Source: an uncultured Bacteroidales bacterium (GTDB lineage Bacteria > Bacteroidota > Bacteroidia > Bacteroidales > FEN-979). Taken from it: a DNA stretch of 64,000 nt. This document shows positions 16,118 to 24,517 of the stretch, piece after piece. Below the pieces are notes generated by a model, which ran no database searches, was not told where the DNA came from, and saw only the letters and a list, made by a program, of their open reading frames with translations. The stretch spans positions 1-64,000 of the forward strand of contig CAIYJU010000076.1 of NCBI GenBank assembly GCA_903926565.1, read 5' to 3'. Positions within the stretch are counted from its first letter, which is position 1. Every line of letters begins with the position of its first letter. Position numbers and translations under genes: made by a program.

Positions 16118-17468
16118 TCATCCTTCCACATATTTTCTGAACCCGCCAAGATGTTCCCTGATCTTACCGGCAAGGAAATAAGGGAGGCTCAGGAGATAAT
16201 ATTTTTTGTTTCTGAGGGTCAGGGATTGCTGAATGCCGGGTTTGCCGGCGTAAAGCCTCACCGCAAAAGGATGTGGCGATTCGTCGATGAACTGGTGCAA
16301 CGAACGTAACCTCCCGGCTTCCCCCAGAGCGCACCAGAACAGGAATGAGCATGCCGTCGAATGGAATCACGAAATCTACCATGGCTGAGGATTGTGCTTT
16401 ATTTCTGACCCAGAAATCCGGTCCCTCGGTTTCATGCATGGTTGCCAGGATCTCCTGTCCAACTACCTGCCGTGCAATCTGGCCTTCGAAAATGGCATTC
16501 ATGTCATGCGACTGGAACAGGGGTTTTTGTATTCCGGAAAAATAATTAACCAGCCCGGTGTCGAGCAGCTGGAGCCGGGGGAATTTCGAAATATCGGGTA
16601 ACGTTGGAAGGGTGGTTGAGGTAACCGGGTAGATCAAACGAATGAAGAAAGTTTGCTCAAGCGCTTTAAAAACCTGGCTGATCTCCCTGCTGCCCTTTTC
16701 CAGGTTCCCGAACCGGTTGAAACTGATACGGGTCGCGGCATAAGGATAGGTGTTCTGGAGAACTTCCAGGGCCAGGTTCCGGCTTCTGATTCCCGGGGTA
16801 ACATGAGGCAGGCTTTGTATAAACCGTTCTTCTATGTGCCCGTAAATTTTTTTCAGTCCCGAAAGATTGTGGTTTGCTGCGTATTCACTGGTAATCTCCG
16901 GCATCCCGCCAATCAGCGAGTAGAGATGAAAATAGTTAAGCAGTTTTTCATAGGCATAATATGGAACCGGCACCTCCCGGAAAGCTTCCAGTGCGGCTGT
17001 ATCGTCCATCACCAGCAGAAACTCTTCAAAGGAAAATGGATGAAGATATTGTACGCCCATTGATCCGGATTCAGGATCGGTAAGCACCCTGAGCTCTTTT
17101 GTCATAATTGACGAAACCCCGGCAATGAAAGGCCTGTCCTCCCGTCCACCTGTTGTCCTCCCGCTTAGCTGTCCTCCCGCCCACCTGATCGCCTCCGGAC
17201 ACTGCCCGAGTTCATCAAGAACGATCAGGGTTCCGTTTCCGCGAATCTCTTTTCCCTTTAAAAAACTGATTGCTCTGAGTATCTCCTCATGTGACCCTTC
17301 CTGTGTGAAGATTTCACGATCAGCCGCGGTTTCCAGGTCAACCCGGATATAATTGCTGAATTTGTCCGCAAAATCCCTGATGAGTGTTGTCTTTCCAACC
17401 GCCCTTGCTCCCAGGATACAGAATGGTTTGTTACGGGAAAGCTTGTTAATGAGCAGCCTTTGGTACAT
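16118..17468 (-). CDS. AAA family ATPase with DUF4143 domain, frameshifted at a G5 run
   Basis: Walker A 'ILGARAVGKTTLI', Walker B 'GTLIVLDEL', then a DUF4143-type C-terminal region. The ORF-track frame ends at 16164 with unrelated residues ('REVTFVAPVHRRIATSF'), but the next frame encodes the expected family tail 'LHQFIDESPHPFAVRLYAGK' down to a stop at 16118. Removing one base from the five-G run (plus-strand CCCCC, 16321-16325) gives 'VRSGEAGRLRSLHQFIDES', the family consensus, so the intact protein would be 449 aa. The shift may be real, phase-variable, or an assembly error. Its start overlaps the helicase 3' end by 23 bp. Function unknown; relatives are common accessory ATPases. Confidence 0.8.
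17135..17179. repeat. Three copies of TGTCCTCCCG inside the ATPase gene
   Basis: TGTCCTCCCG occurs at 17135, 17154 and 17170, with CCACCTG following the first and third copies. It encodes the atypical segment 'GGQLSGRTTGGREDRP' just after the Walker B motif, where relatives have a helix. It looks like a local expansion or small insertion. Confidence 0.5.
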
Positions 17469-19668
17469 GGCTTACAGATGTTTTACGAGAACTTTTTTTT
17501 ACCTTCTTTTCAACAACCGGAATCTCAACCTGGGGCGAAACTATGTCATAATCAATGCAATAGCTTTTTATAAGATCAATTATTTCCTCACCGAATTTGT
17601 TGATTTTCGCCTGTCCGATTCCTTTGATGCTCTTCAGCGCCTGCAGATTAACCGGTAATTTTTGTACAAGTTCCAGGATCGATTTTTGAGGTAATACCAT
17701 GTAAACCGGTAAGTTATGCTCACCTGCAAGGTTGTCACGCCATTTTTTCAGCTCCTGGTACAGCACCGGGTGGGTGATGTTTTTTGAGTAGGATGGCTGT
17801 TCCTGTGATTTTTGTTTATTCGTCGGTCTGAAATCTACTTCCGAATTCGACCTTGTTTTGATGAATGTATTTGTTTCCAGTCCGTTTCTGCAACTTTCAA
17901 GACACGAAATCTTAATATAGACATCTTTCTGTAATTTTTCCAATGCTTCGGACAGCAGCTTGCCCACAGCTTTATTATCGGTATCAATACTCACTTTTTC
18001 CAGGTAAGGAGAGAGATTTGATTTGATACTGGCACAGAAATAGGTTACAGCTTGTTTTACCCTTCCCTGCAGAGCTTCATTCTCTTCCGGCAGAGTTGCC
18101 GGCTGCATTAAATTTGACATCTGAAATTTGAATTTCTCAGCAATTTGAAATATTGTTGAGTCACACAGGTCCGTCGTTGCCTGTAGTTCAGTCAGTAATG
18201 AGCCGTTCAGAATGCCGTGGTTTTCCTGAATGAGTTTATGCAACGCATCAATTCTGTATTTGGTTGATTTAAAATCAAATAGTTCAAAAAACAAATCTTT
18301 TTGGTAGATGTATTTGGATTCAAAAAGTTTATCGGAACCGGGCTCCTGCTGTTGAGAATCATTGGAATAATTCTGAACCACAGAATCAGTTTTAATACCT
18401 GAAGATGAGATGGGAGTGCTTAATACGATCCCTTCAAAGGTTCGGCAGCGGCTCAAAGCTACATAGACCTGTCCAAATGCGAAGGCGGCATTGGCATCAA
18501 TGATTACTTTGTCAAACGTAAGACCCTGGCTTTTGTGAATTGTGATGGCCCATGCCAGTTTGAGCGGAATCTGGGTAAAGCTGCCGACTACATCTTCCCT
18601 GATCTCCTTTGTGTCATCCTGCAGTGAATACCTGACACGTTCCCAGGTGAGCGGTTTTACTTTTATTTCAGATTCGTCACCCGGACATTTTACAAACACG
18701 GATTCATCGTCCATCCGGGTAATAACTCCGATCTTCCCGTTGTAAAATTGTTTTTCAGATGACAAATCATTTTTAATAAACATGACCTGGGCCTGCAGTT
18801 TTAATCCAAGTTCTCCTTCTGTCGGGAAATCACCGGAAGGGAAATCGCCGTCTGTTACTGCGGAGAACACCTGCGCGACCCCTGGAATGGCTTCCAGTTT
18901 GATTCTGTTGGTTTCAAATGCAGTGGCGTTGTGCGTGGTAAGTGTGATAAACCCCGCTTCATCCCCCGGGTTAAAACCAGGGATAAAGCGTGTATTCAGT
19001 TCCTTAATTGTTGATTCTTCAATTGCATTTGCCCGGACCTTGTTGAGAAGGTTGATAAAATGAGTATCCGATTGCCGGAAAATCTCTTTTAACTCTATGG
19101 TGACCGGATCTGTTTTTTTCAGTGCCTGGCTGTCAAAAAAATAGGGACTTTTATAAAAGGGACGCAGGATAGCCCATTCAGCCTCTTTGACGACCGGTGA
19201 AAGCTGATGCAAATCGCCAATCATCAGCAGCTGAACTCCTCCAAATGGTTTGTAACGGTTCCGGTACCTGCGCAGGACCTCGTCAATTGAATCCAGAACA
19301 TCTGCCCGGACCATGCTGATTTCATCGATGACCAGCACATCAATACACTTGATAAGCCTGATCTTTTCACGGTTAAACTTTTTCTGAAACCCCTGATCTT
19401 TTTGACCAGGGGTCGCTGGCTGCGCCGACCCGGGGATGGCAGGACCAAACCCCAGCTGAAAGAACGAATGAATCGTGACCCCTCCTGCATTAATAGCTGC
19501 CACGCCGGTGGGAGCAACAACCACCATCCTCTTTGGGGTGATTCTCCTGAGGTTATGCAGAAAAGTTGTTTTACCCGTTCCGGCTTTTCCGGTTAAAAAG
19601 ATATTTTTGTTCGTGAACTGAACAAATTCAGTTGCCAGGAGCAGCTGTTCATTTTGACGGTATTCCAT
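17446..19668 (-). CDS. Pif1-like superfamily 1 helicase with HRDC domain
   Basis: 740 aa. A DNA helicase presumably active in replication or repair. Motifs: 'FLTGKAGTGKTTFLHNL' (Walker A), 'DVLVIDEISMVRADVLDSID' (Walker B/motif II), 'LMIGDLHQLSPVV' (motif III), and 'LAWAITIHKSQGLTFDKVIID' with 'VYVALSRCRTFEGIVL' (motifs V-VI). The C-terminal third carries an HRDC domain ('LYQELKKWRDNLAGEHNLPV...LKSIKGIGQAKINKFG') that usually binds DNA. This architecture is common in Bacteroidota. Its last codons overlap the start of the AAA ATPase gene, so the two may be co-translated. Confidence 0.92.
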   Translation of the reverse strand: MEYRQNEQLLLATEFVQFTNKNIFLTGKAGTGKTTFLHNLRRITPKRMVVVAPTGVAAINAGGVTIHSFFQLGFGPAIPGSAQPATPGQKDQGFQKKFNREKIRLIKCIDVLVIDEISMVRADVLDSIDEVLRRYRNRYKPFGGVQLLMIGDLHQLSPVVKEAEWAILRPFYKSPYFFDSQALKKTDPVTIELKEIFRQSDTHFINLLNKVRANAIEESTIKELNTRFIPGFNPGDEAGFITLTTHNATAFETNRIKLEAIPGVAQVFSAVTDGDFPSGDFPTEGELGLKLQAQVMFIKNDLSSEKQFYNGKIGVITRMDDESVFVKCPGDESEIKVKPLTWERVRYSLQDDTKEIREDVVGSFTQIPLKLAWAITIHKSQGLTFDKVIIDANAAFAFGQVYVALSRCRTFEGIVLSTPISSSGIKTDSVVQNYSNDSQQQEPGSDKLFESKYIYQKDLFFELFDFKSTKYRIDALHKLIQENHGILNGSLLTELQATTDLCDSTIFQIAEKFKFQMSNLMQPATLPEENEALQGRVKQAVTYFCASIKSNLSPYLEKVSIDTDNKAVGKLLSEALEKLQKDVYIKISCLESCRNGLETNTFIKTRSNSEVDFRPTNKQKSQEQPSYSKNITHPVLYQELKKWRDNLAGEHNLPVYMVLPQKSILELVQKLPVNLQALKSIKGIGQAKINKFGEEIIDLIKSYCIDYDIVSPQVEIPVVEKKVKKSSRKTSVSHVPKAAH

Positions 19669-19814
19669 CTTGAAGATATTTAAGTACAGGAAAATTCAAA
19701 TTAGTATTTCACTTGTTTAATCGGTTTTAACATATAAAGGTGATACGGTTAAGCGGATTATTTTCACTTTTTCGATAAGAAAATTTGTAAAGTGCAGAAA
19801 ATCAGATGGAAAAA

Positions 19815-19858
19815 TTTCTCGCAGATTTGAGCCCTTATCTGCGAAAATTTGCGAGAAA
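19815..19858. repeat. Nested inverted repeats CGCAGAT/ATCTGCG and TTTCTCGC/GCGAGAAA
   Basis: An inner 7-bp stem (19820-19826 with 19837-19843) overlaps an outer 8-bp stem (19815-19822 with 19851-19858), so the two hairpins partly compete. It lies between divergent genes. I believe similar TTCGCAGAT-type strings occur between genes in many Bacteroidota; no specific function is known to me. Confidence 0.45.
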
Positions 19859-19955
19859 CACTTTATATTGACATAAAATAAGGCATATAATAATAAATAA
19901 GTGTTATAAAATAAAGGATAATGCAAAAATATATCATTTTAAACAACTATTGGCA

Positions 19956-19985
19956 TTGCGGGAAAGAAAATTAAGAATATCTTTG
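19956..19985 (+). promoter_or_regulatory. Promoter of the rplM-rpsI-rpsB-tsf cluster
   Basis: TTG (19956-19958), 19-bp spacer, TATCTTTG (19978-19985), a full match to the Bacteroidota TTG/TAnnTTTG pattern. Transcription would begin near 19992, leaving a 45-nt leader before the rplM ATG at 20037. Confidence 0.7.
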
Positions 19986-20036
19986 CACCCCCTTTTGGAA
20001 GAAAAAGGTTCATTGTTTAAAATAATTGGAAGAAGC

Positions 20037-20492
20037 ATGAATACGTTAAGTTACAAGACCATAAGCGCCAACGCGGCTACCGTGACAAAAGATTGGGTGC
20101 TTATCGATGCCGAAGGTCAGGTTCTTGGCCGACTGGCAGCCAAAGTGGCCATGTTGCTGAAAGGCAAAACAAAGACCAACTACACACCGCACGTCGATTG
20201 TGGTGACAATGTTGTCATCATCAATGCTGAAAAAATTCAGCTGACCGGCAAAAAAATGGAGGATAAAATTTACCTCAGCCATACAGGTTTTCCTGGAGGA
20301 CAGAGGGAAGTGACCCCCATTAAACTGCTTGCCAAGAAACCGACAGCCGTTATTGAAAAAGCCATCAAGGGCATGCTGCCGAAGAATCGCCTGGGTCGCG
20401 AATTGTTTCGCAACCTTTACGTTTACGCGGGCACAGAGCATCTGCACAAGGCACAGCAACCGAAACCAATGAAATTAACCTCAATCAAGTAA
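20037..20492 (+). CDS. rplM: 50S ribosomal protein L13
   Basis: 151 aa from the ATG at 20037 ('MNTLSYKTISANAATVTKDW'). The 29 upstream residues in the ORF track span the promoter and leader and are rejected. The body is classic L13: 'WVLIDAEGQVLGRLAAKVAMLLKGK', 'VVIINAEKIQLTGKK', 'AIKGMLPKNRLGRELFRNLYVYAG'. It binds 23S rRNA early in 50S assembly. It is the first gene of a cluster with rpsI (1-bp gap), rpsB and tsf. Confidence 0.97.
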   Translation: MNTLSYKTISANAATVTKDWVLIDAEGQVLGRLAAKVAMLLKGKTKTNYTPHVDCGDNVVIINAEKIQLTGKKMEDKIYLSHTGFPGGQREVTPIKLLAKKPTAVIEKAIKGMLPKNRLGRELFRNLYVYAGTEHLHKAQQPKPMKLTSIK

Positions 20493-20493
20493 C

Positions 20494-20880
20494 ATGGAAG
20501 TGATTAACACCCTCGGCAGAAGAAAAACTGCCGTCGCACGAGTCTATCTGAAAGAAGGCCAGGGCATCATTACGGTGAATGGCCGTGAATTCAAGAATTA
20601 TTTTCCCACACCAATCCTCCAGTTCAAGGTTACTGAACCTTTTGAGGTGACAAACAACCAGGGCAAATACGATGTCAAGGTAAACCTTGATGGAGGTGGA
20701 ATCCGTGGTCAGGCAGAAGCACTGGCAATGGCCATTGCACGCGCACTTTGCGAAGTGAGTGAAGAACACCGGCCGGCATTAAAGGCCAAGGGACTCATGA
20801 TGCGCGACCCCCGTATGGTGGAGCGTAAGAAATTCGGCCAGAAAAAAGCCCGTAAGAGATTCCAGTTTAGTAAACGTTAG
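20494..20880 (+). CDS. rpsI: 30S ribosomal protein S9
   Basis: 128 aa, normal family length. 'GRRKTAVARVYLKEGQGIITVNG' and the basic tail 'MVERKKFGQKKARKRFQFSKR', which reaches the P-site tRNA in the 30S subunit, are both present. It follows rplM with a single-base gap, the usual rplM-rpsI pair. Confidence 0.98.
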   Translation: MEVINTLGRRKTAVARVYLKEGQGIITVNGREFKNYFPTPILQFKVTEPFEVTNNQGKYDVKVNLDGGGIRGQAEALAMAIARALCEVSEEHRPALKAKGLMMRDPRMVERKKFGQKKARKRFQFSKR

Positions 20881-20906
20881 TATTTTAGAATTCTTAGAAT
20901 TATTAT

Positions 20907-21833
20907 ATGTCAAGAACGAATTTTGATGCATTACTGGATGCCGGTGTCCATTTTGGTCACCTGCGCCGCAAATGGAACCCTGCGATGGCTCCCTACATCT
21001 TTATGGAACGCAATGGCATCCATATCATTGACCTTTACAAAACCATGGCCAAAGTCGATGAAGCTGCCGCAGCCATGAAACAGATTGCCAAGGCCGGTAA
21101 AAAGGTGCTTTTTGTCGCGACAAAAAAACAAGCCAAAGACATCGTTGCCGAACATGTCAAGAGAATTAACATGCCATATGTAACTGAGCGCTGGCCCGGT
21201 GGTATGCTTACAAACTTCGCCACCATTCGTAAGGCTGTTCGCAAAATGATCTCCATCGACAAGCTGATGAGCTCCCCTTCCTATACCAACCTTTCGAAAA
21301 AGGAGCGGCTTACAATCACCCGTGAACGCGCCAAACTGGAGAAGAACTTAGGTTCCATCGCCGATTTGAACCGCCTGCCTTCGGCAATCTTTATAGTTGA
21401 TATCCTGAAAGAGCATATCGCACTCGCAGAAGCAAAAAAACTGAATATTCCTACTTTCGCAATCGTAGATACGAATTCAGACCCCAGGACCGTAGATTTT
21501 CCGATTCCGGCAAATGACGATGCGTCCAAATCGATCTCCCTCATCGTTGACACAATGGTAAGGGCCATGGAAGAAGGGCTGATGGAACGTAAACTCGACC
21601 GCGATAAGAAAGAGGCCAGCGACGAACGTGGCGAAGGCGATGAACTCGAAGGCAGAATGTCGAATTTTGATGCAGATGAAGATGAAGTTGATGAAGATGG
21701 CATCAAGATCGTTAAGAAGGATTTTGTTGACACCAAGGTAGCCAAGATGAAAGGATTGGAACCTGCTCCGGATGACAACAAACCCGCCAGGAAGCGAATT
21801 TCCAAACCTGCCGGAAAAAGCAATAAAAAATAA
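20907..21833 (+). CDS. rpsB: 30S ribosomal protein S2 with an acidic C-terminal extension
   Basis: 308 aa. The first 230 residues are standard S2 ('LLDAGVHFGHLRRKWNPAMAPYIF', 'NMPYVTERWPGGMLTNFATI', 'FAIVDTNSDPRTVDFPIPAND'). The C-terminal 70 residues form a low-complexity tail, first acidic ('NFDADEDEVDEDGIKIV') and then basic ('ARKRISKPAGKSNKK'), making the protein longer than the roughly 240-aa E. coli S2. Tails of this kind occur in some Bacteroidota. A hairpin separates it from tsf. Confidence 0.97.
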   Translation: MSRTNFDALLDAGVHFGHLRRKWNPAMAPYIFMERNGIHIIDLYKTMAKVDEAAAAMKQIAKAGKKVLFVATKKQAKDIVAEHVKRINMPYVTERWPGGMLTNFATIRKAVRKMISIDKLMSSPSYTNLSKKERLTITRERAKLEKNLGSIADLNRLPSAIFIVDILKEHIALAEAKKLNIPTFAIVDTNSDPRTVDFPIPANDDASKSISLIVDTMVRAMEEGLMERKLDRDKKEASDERGEGDELEGRMSNFDADEDEVDEDGIKIVKKDFVDTKVAKMKGLEPAPDDNKPARKRISKPAGKSNKK

Positions 21834-21840
21834 ATCATTC

Positions 21841-21890
21841 AGTGAATGGGAAATAGCGGAATTCAGATTTCGCTATTTTACCATTTCACT
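21841..21890 (+). other. Imperfect hairpin between rpsB and tsf
   Basis: AGTGAATGGGAAATAGCG faces CGCTATTTTACCATTTCACT across a 12-nt loop (about 16 paired positions). No T-run follows, so attenuation, RNA processing or mere repeat sequence are all possible. Confidence 0.45.
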
Positions 21891-21931
21891 AACTCACCAT
21901 TTTGTTCCTAACACACAAAAAAGATTAATAT

Positions 21932-22765
21932 ATGAATATTACCGCTGCTGATGTTAATAAGTTGCGCCAGATGTCCGGTGCAGGGATGATGGATTGCAAA
22001 AAGGCCCTGCAGGAGACAGAAGGCGATTTTGATAAAGCAATCGATTATCTGCGTAAGAAAGGTCAGAAAGTTGCCGGAAAAAGAGCAGACCGTGATGCCA
22101 ATCAGGGGTTTGTTATTGCAAAAACATCAGATGATCATGCTTATGGAGCTGTCATCATGGTCAATTGTGAAACCGATTTCGTCGGAAAAACAGAGGAATT
22201 TATCAAATTTGCAAAGGATCTTCTGGATCTCGGAGTAAATAACCGTATCCATTCTGCCGCCGAACTGATGCCCATGTCTTTAGGCACAACCACTGTTGAA
22301 GAGAAATTGAATGAACTCCTTGGCAAAACAGGTGAAAAGATTCAGATCGCCCATTTTGAAGTAATCGAATCTTCTGTTGTTTTTGCCTATAACCATTTTG
22401 GTAACCGTCTTGCAACCGTCATCGGATTAAGCAATAAGGATGCAAAGAACATTTCTGAAATTGGTCATGAACTGGCCATGCAGGTTGCTGCCATGAGTCC
22501 TGTTGCCGTTGATAAGGAAAATGTAACGCAGGATGTTATTGATCGCGAGATTGAGATCGGAAAAGATATGGCACGCCAGGAGGGAAAACCTGAGGATATG
22601 GTTGAAAAAATCGCCCAGGGAAAACTGCAGAAGTTCTTTAAAGAGATGACCCTGCTCAACCAGGATTTTATCAAAGACGGAAAGAAGACCGTACGTCAGT
22701 ATATTGCTGAAAATGATAAGGATCTTACCGTAACCGGATTTAAACGCCTTCAATTGGGAGTTTAG
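21932..22765 (+). CDS. tsf: Elongation factor Ts
   Basis: 277 aa, normal length. This guanine-nucleotide exchange factor recycles EF-Tu. The N-terminal UBA-like domain is visible ('VNKLRQMSGAGMMDCKKALQETEGDFDKAIDYLRKKG'), followed by the EF-Tu contact region 'GYGAVIMVNCETDFV'-like segment ('GAVIMVNCETDFVGK') and 'HELAMQVAAMSP'. It is the last gene of the ribosomal cluster and is followed by a strong terminator. Confidence 0.98.
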   Translation: MNITAADVNKLRQMSGAGMMDCKKALQETEGDFDKAIDYLRKKGQKVAGKRADRDANQGFVIAKTSDDHAYGAVIMVNCETDFVGKTEEFIKFAKDLLDLGVNNRIHSAAELMPMSLGTTTVEEKLNELLGKTGEKIQIAHFEVIESSVVFAYNHFGNRLATVIGLSNKDAKNISEIGHELAMQVAAMSPVAVDKENVTQDVIDREIEIGKDMARQEGKPEDMVEKIAQGKLQKFFKEMTLLNQDFIKDGKKTVRQYIAENDKDLTVTGFKRLQLGV

Positions 22766-22780
22766 TCTCTCTGTTTGTGA

Positions 22781-22818
22781 AAAAGGGATTATCCGGAACC
22801 CTGGATAATCCCTTTTTT
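22781..22818 (+). terminator. Rho-independent terminator after tsf
   Basis: Stem AAAGGGATTATCC / GGATAATCCCTTT (13 bp) with an 8-nt loop, running into a T6 tract. It ends the rplM-rpsI-rpsB-tsf transcript. Confidence 0.85.
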
Positions 22819-22837
22819 ATTAGCCTCATCCCCTGCA

Positions 22838-22861
22838 CCCCTTCTCCTTCAGGAGAAGGGG
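22838..22861. repeat. REP-like palindrome CCCCTTCTCCT-TC-AGGAGAAGGGG
   Basis: An 11-bp perfect stem with a TC loop, extended imperfectly on both sides (CCTCATCCCC ... GGGGGTTGAGG, 22824-22875). Similar TCCT-TC-AGGA palindromes recur in Bacteroidota intergenic DNA as far as I recall. It lies between the tsf terminator and menG. Confidence 0.55.
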
Positions 22862-22915
22862 ACGGGGGTTGAGGTGAGTTGGTTAACTTTTGACTTTGAC
22901 TTTTGACATTCCAAT

Positions 22916-23617
22916 ATGAGTGAACCTTCAAAAAAGGAACAGGTTCGGGTGATGTTTGATGATATCTCCCATAGATATGATTTTCTCAACCATTTTCTTT
23001 CCTTAGGGATTGATAAGATCTGGCGAAGGAAACTGGTGCGCATACTGAGCAGCCATAATCCTTCCAGCGTTCTTGATGTCGCAACAGGTACAGGCGATCT
23101 GGCTATCCAGATATCTTCCATTAAGCCGAAAAAAATTATCGGAATTGATATTTCTGAGAAGATGCTTGAAATCGGCCGGCAGAAATTGATTGAAAAGGGA
23201 TTGGATCAGCTCATTACACTTAAAACGGCAGATGCGGAGAAAATCCCGTTTTCCGACAATTGTTTTGATGCTATTACAGTGGCATTTGGCGTGCGGAACT
23301 ATGAAAACCTGGAACTGGGCCTGACCGAAATGGGTCGGGTGCTCCGACCAAAAGGGATCATGCTGATTCTGGAATTTTCGCATCCGGCATCCTTCCCGAT
23401 GAAACAATTCTACGGACTCTATTCGCGTTATGTCATTCCTTTAATGGGACGCATGATATCCGGTAACAGTAAGGCATACACCTATTTGCCGGAATCGGTT
23501 GCTGCATTCCCGTCCGGAAGGAATTTTATTGAAATCCTTGATAAACTGGGATTTAAAAACACCAGGCAGGTCGTACTCAGCATGGGGATTGCCTCCATCT
23601 ATCTTGCTGAAAAATAA
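22916..23617 (+). CDS. menG: Demethylmenaquinone methyltransferase (UbiE/MenG)
   Basis: A 233-aa SAM-dependent C-methyltransferase, the final step of menaquinone synthesis. Motifs: 'VRVMFDDISHRYDFLNHFLSLG' (family N-terminus), 'SVLDVATGTGDLAIQ' (SAM-binding motif I), 'DAITVAFGVRNYENLELGLTEM' and 'RNFIEILDKLGF'. Length is standard. Menaquinone rather than ubiquinone is expected in Bacteroidota. It is directly followed by porT, an order also known from Flavobacterium (ubiE-sprT). Confidence 0.95.
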   Translation: MSEPSKKEQVRVMFDDISHRYDFLNHFLSLGIDKIWRRKLVRILSSHNPSSVLDVATGTGDLAIQISSIKPKKIIGIDISEKMLEIGRQKLIEKGLDQLITLKTADAEKIPFSDNCFDAITVAFGVRNYENLELGLTEMGRVLRPKGIMLILEFSHPASFPMKQFYGLYSRYVIPLMGRMISGNSKAYTYLPESVAAFPSGRNFIEILDKLGFKNTRQVVLSMGIASIYLAEK

Positions 23618-23665
23618 ATTTCATTATCCGTCGTTATTCTCTATCACTAACTTCACTGCGAATCA

Positions 23666-24466
23666 TTGAAGATCAATCGTATTTTTGTCGCAACCCTGCT
23701 AATTGCCGCTTTCTGCCTTCCATTCATTGGAATGAGCCAGCGGATGGTGGTTCTGAATATGCCCAGCTATGATGAGGAGAGCCTGTTCCATTTCGGATTC
23801 GTCCTTGGCGTAAACCAGAGTTTAGTGACTGTAAAACCGATCAATGATTTGAACAGGCATATGTTTGATTCAACCTATATTCCTGATATACTTCCATTAC
23901 CGGATTCAGCCAGGGTTCTTTCACTCAATTCTGATCCCATACCGGGATTCGTGATCAGCATTGTCGGTAACATGCAGATGGGAAAGCATTTTGAGTTGCA
24001 GTTTGTACCATCATTGTCATTTGGCGACCGTTCGATCATTTATGAACTTGAAACTTACCGGTACAGACCCGGAGCACCAGACCCGGTACAACGAGTGACC
24101 GTAACCAAGAAGATTCCCTCTACCTATATTAATTTTCCAATCGAAATCAAATATAAATCAGTCCGGTATAATAATTTCCGGCCATACCTCCTCGCGGGGG
24201 CGCAATATTCCCTCGACCTTGCATCACAGGCCAAGAAAAGAGAGCAGAAAAACAAGGCGGAAAAGATCGTTAAATTCAATCAGAACGACATTTATATTGA
24301 GGCAGGCGTAGGCTTTGATTTTTACAACGAGTGGTTTAAATTCGGTCTGGAATTAAAAATGATGTATGGCCTGATGGATGTGCTCAAGCGTGAAAACAAC
24401 ATCTATACCGAATCGATAGACCGTGTTAATTCGAAAATATTCCAGGTCTCATTTACCTTTGAATAA
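23666..24466 (+). CDS. porT: PorT/SprT-type outer membrane protein of the type IX secretion system
   Basis: 266 aa. Signal peptide about 1-24 ('VATLLIAAFCLPFIGMSQ'). The body is an outer-membrane beta-barrel of the PorT family: 'SLFHFGFVLGVNQSLVTVKP', 'PGFVISIVGNMQMGKHFELQFVPSLSFGDRSIIYEL', 'STYINFPIEIKYKSVRYNNFRPYLLAGAQYSLDLAS', 'KIFQVSFTFE' at the end. PorT is needed for T9SS export and gliding in characterised species. The start codon is TTG; an in-frame stop lies six codons upstream and no in-frame ATG lies between them. It trails menG by 48 bp and is probably co-transcribed. Confidence 0.88.
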   Translation: MKINRIFVATLLIAAFCLPFIGMSQRMVVLNMPSYDEESLFHFGFVLGVNQSLVTVKPINDLNRHMFDSTYIPDILPLPDSARVLSLNSDPIPGFVISIVGNMQMGKHFELQFVPSLSFGDRSIIYELETYRYRPGAPDPVQRVTVTKKIPSTYINFPIEIKYKSVRYNNFRPYLLAGAQYSLDLASQAKKREQKNKAEKIVKFNQNDIYIEAGVGFDFYNEWFKFGLELKMMYGLMDVLKRENNIYTESIDRVNSKIFQVSFTFE

Positions 24467-24468
24467 CC

Positions 24469-24497
24469 TTGTAATCCACCTGTTTTTCTTATCTTTG
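24469..24497 (+). promoter_or_regulatory. Promoter of coaD
   Basis: TTG (24469-24471), 18-bp spacer, TATCTTTG (24490-24497), then the coaD ATG 20 bp later. The promoter overlaps the last codons and stop of porT. Confidence 0.65.
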
Positions 24498-24517
24498 CTG
24501 GTTCAAACGAATAACAC

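Larger units (their letters stand above)
19669..20036. other. Intergenic region between the helicase and rplM
   Basis: A 368-bp AT-rich divergent region. It contains nested inverted repeats (19815-19858) and the rplM promoter (19956-19985). The ORF-track line 19717..19926 has no recognisable features and I treat it as noise. No RNA gene was recognised. Confidence 0.6.

Noticed and set aside
19717-19926. Possible 69-aa minus-strand gene before rplM
   Set aside because: AT-rich, no family features, and it contains the nested inverted repeats.
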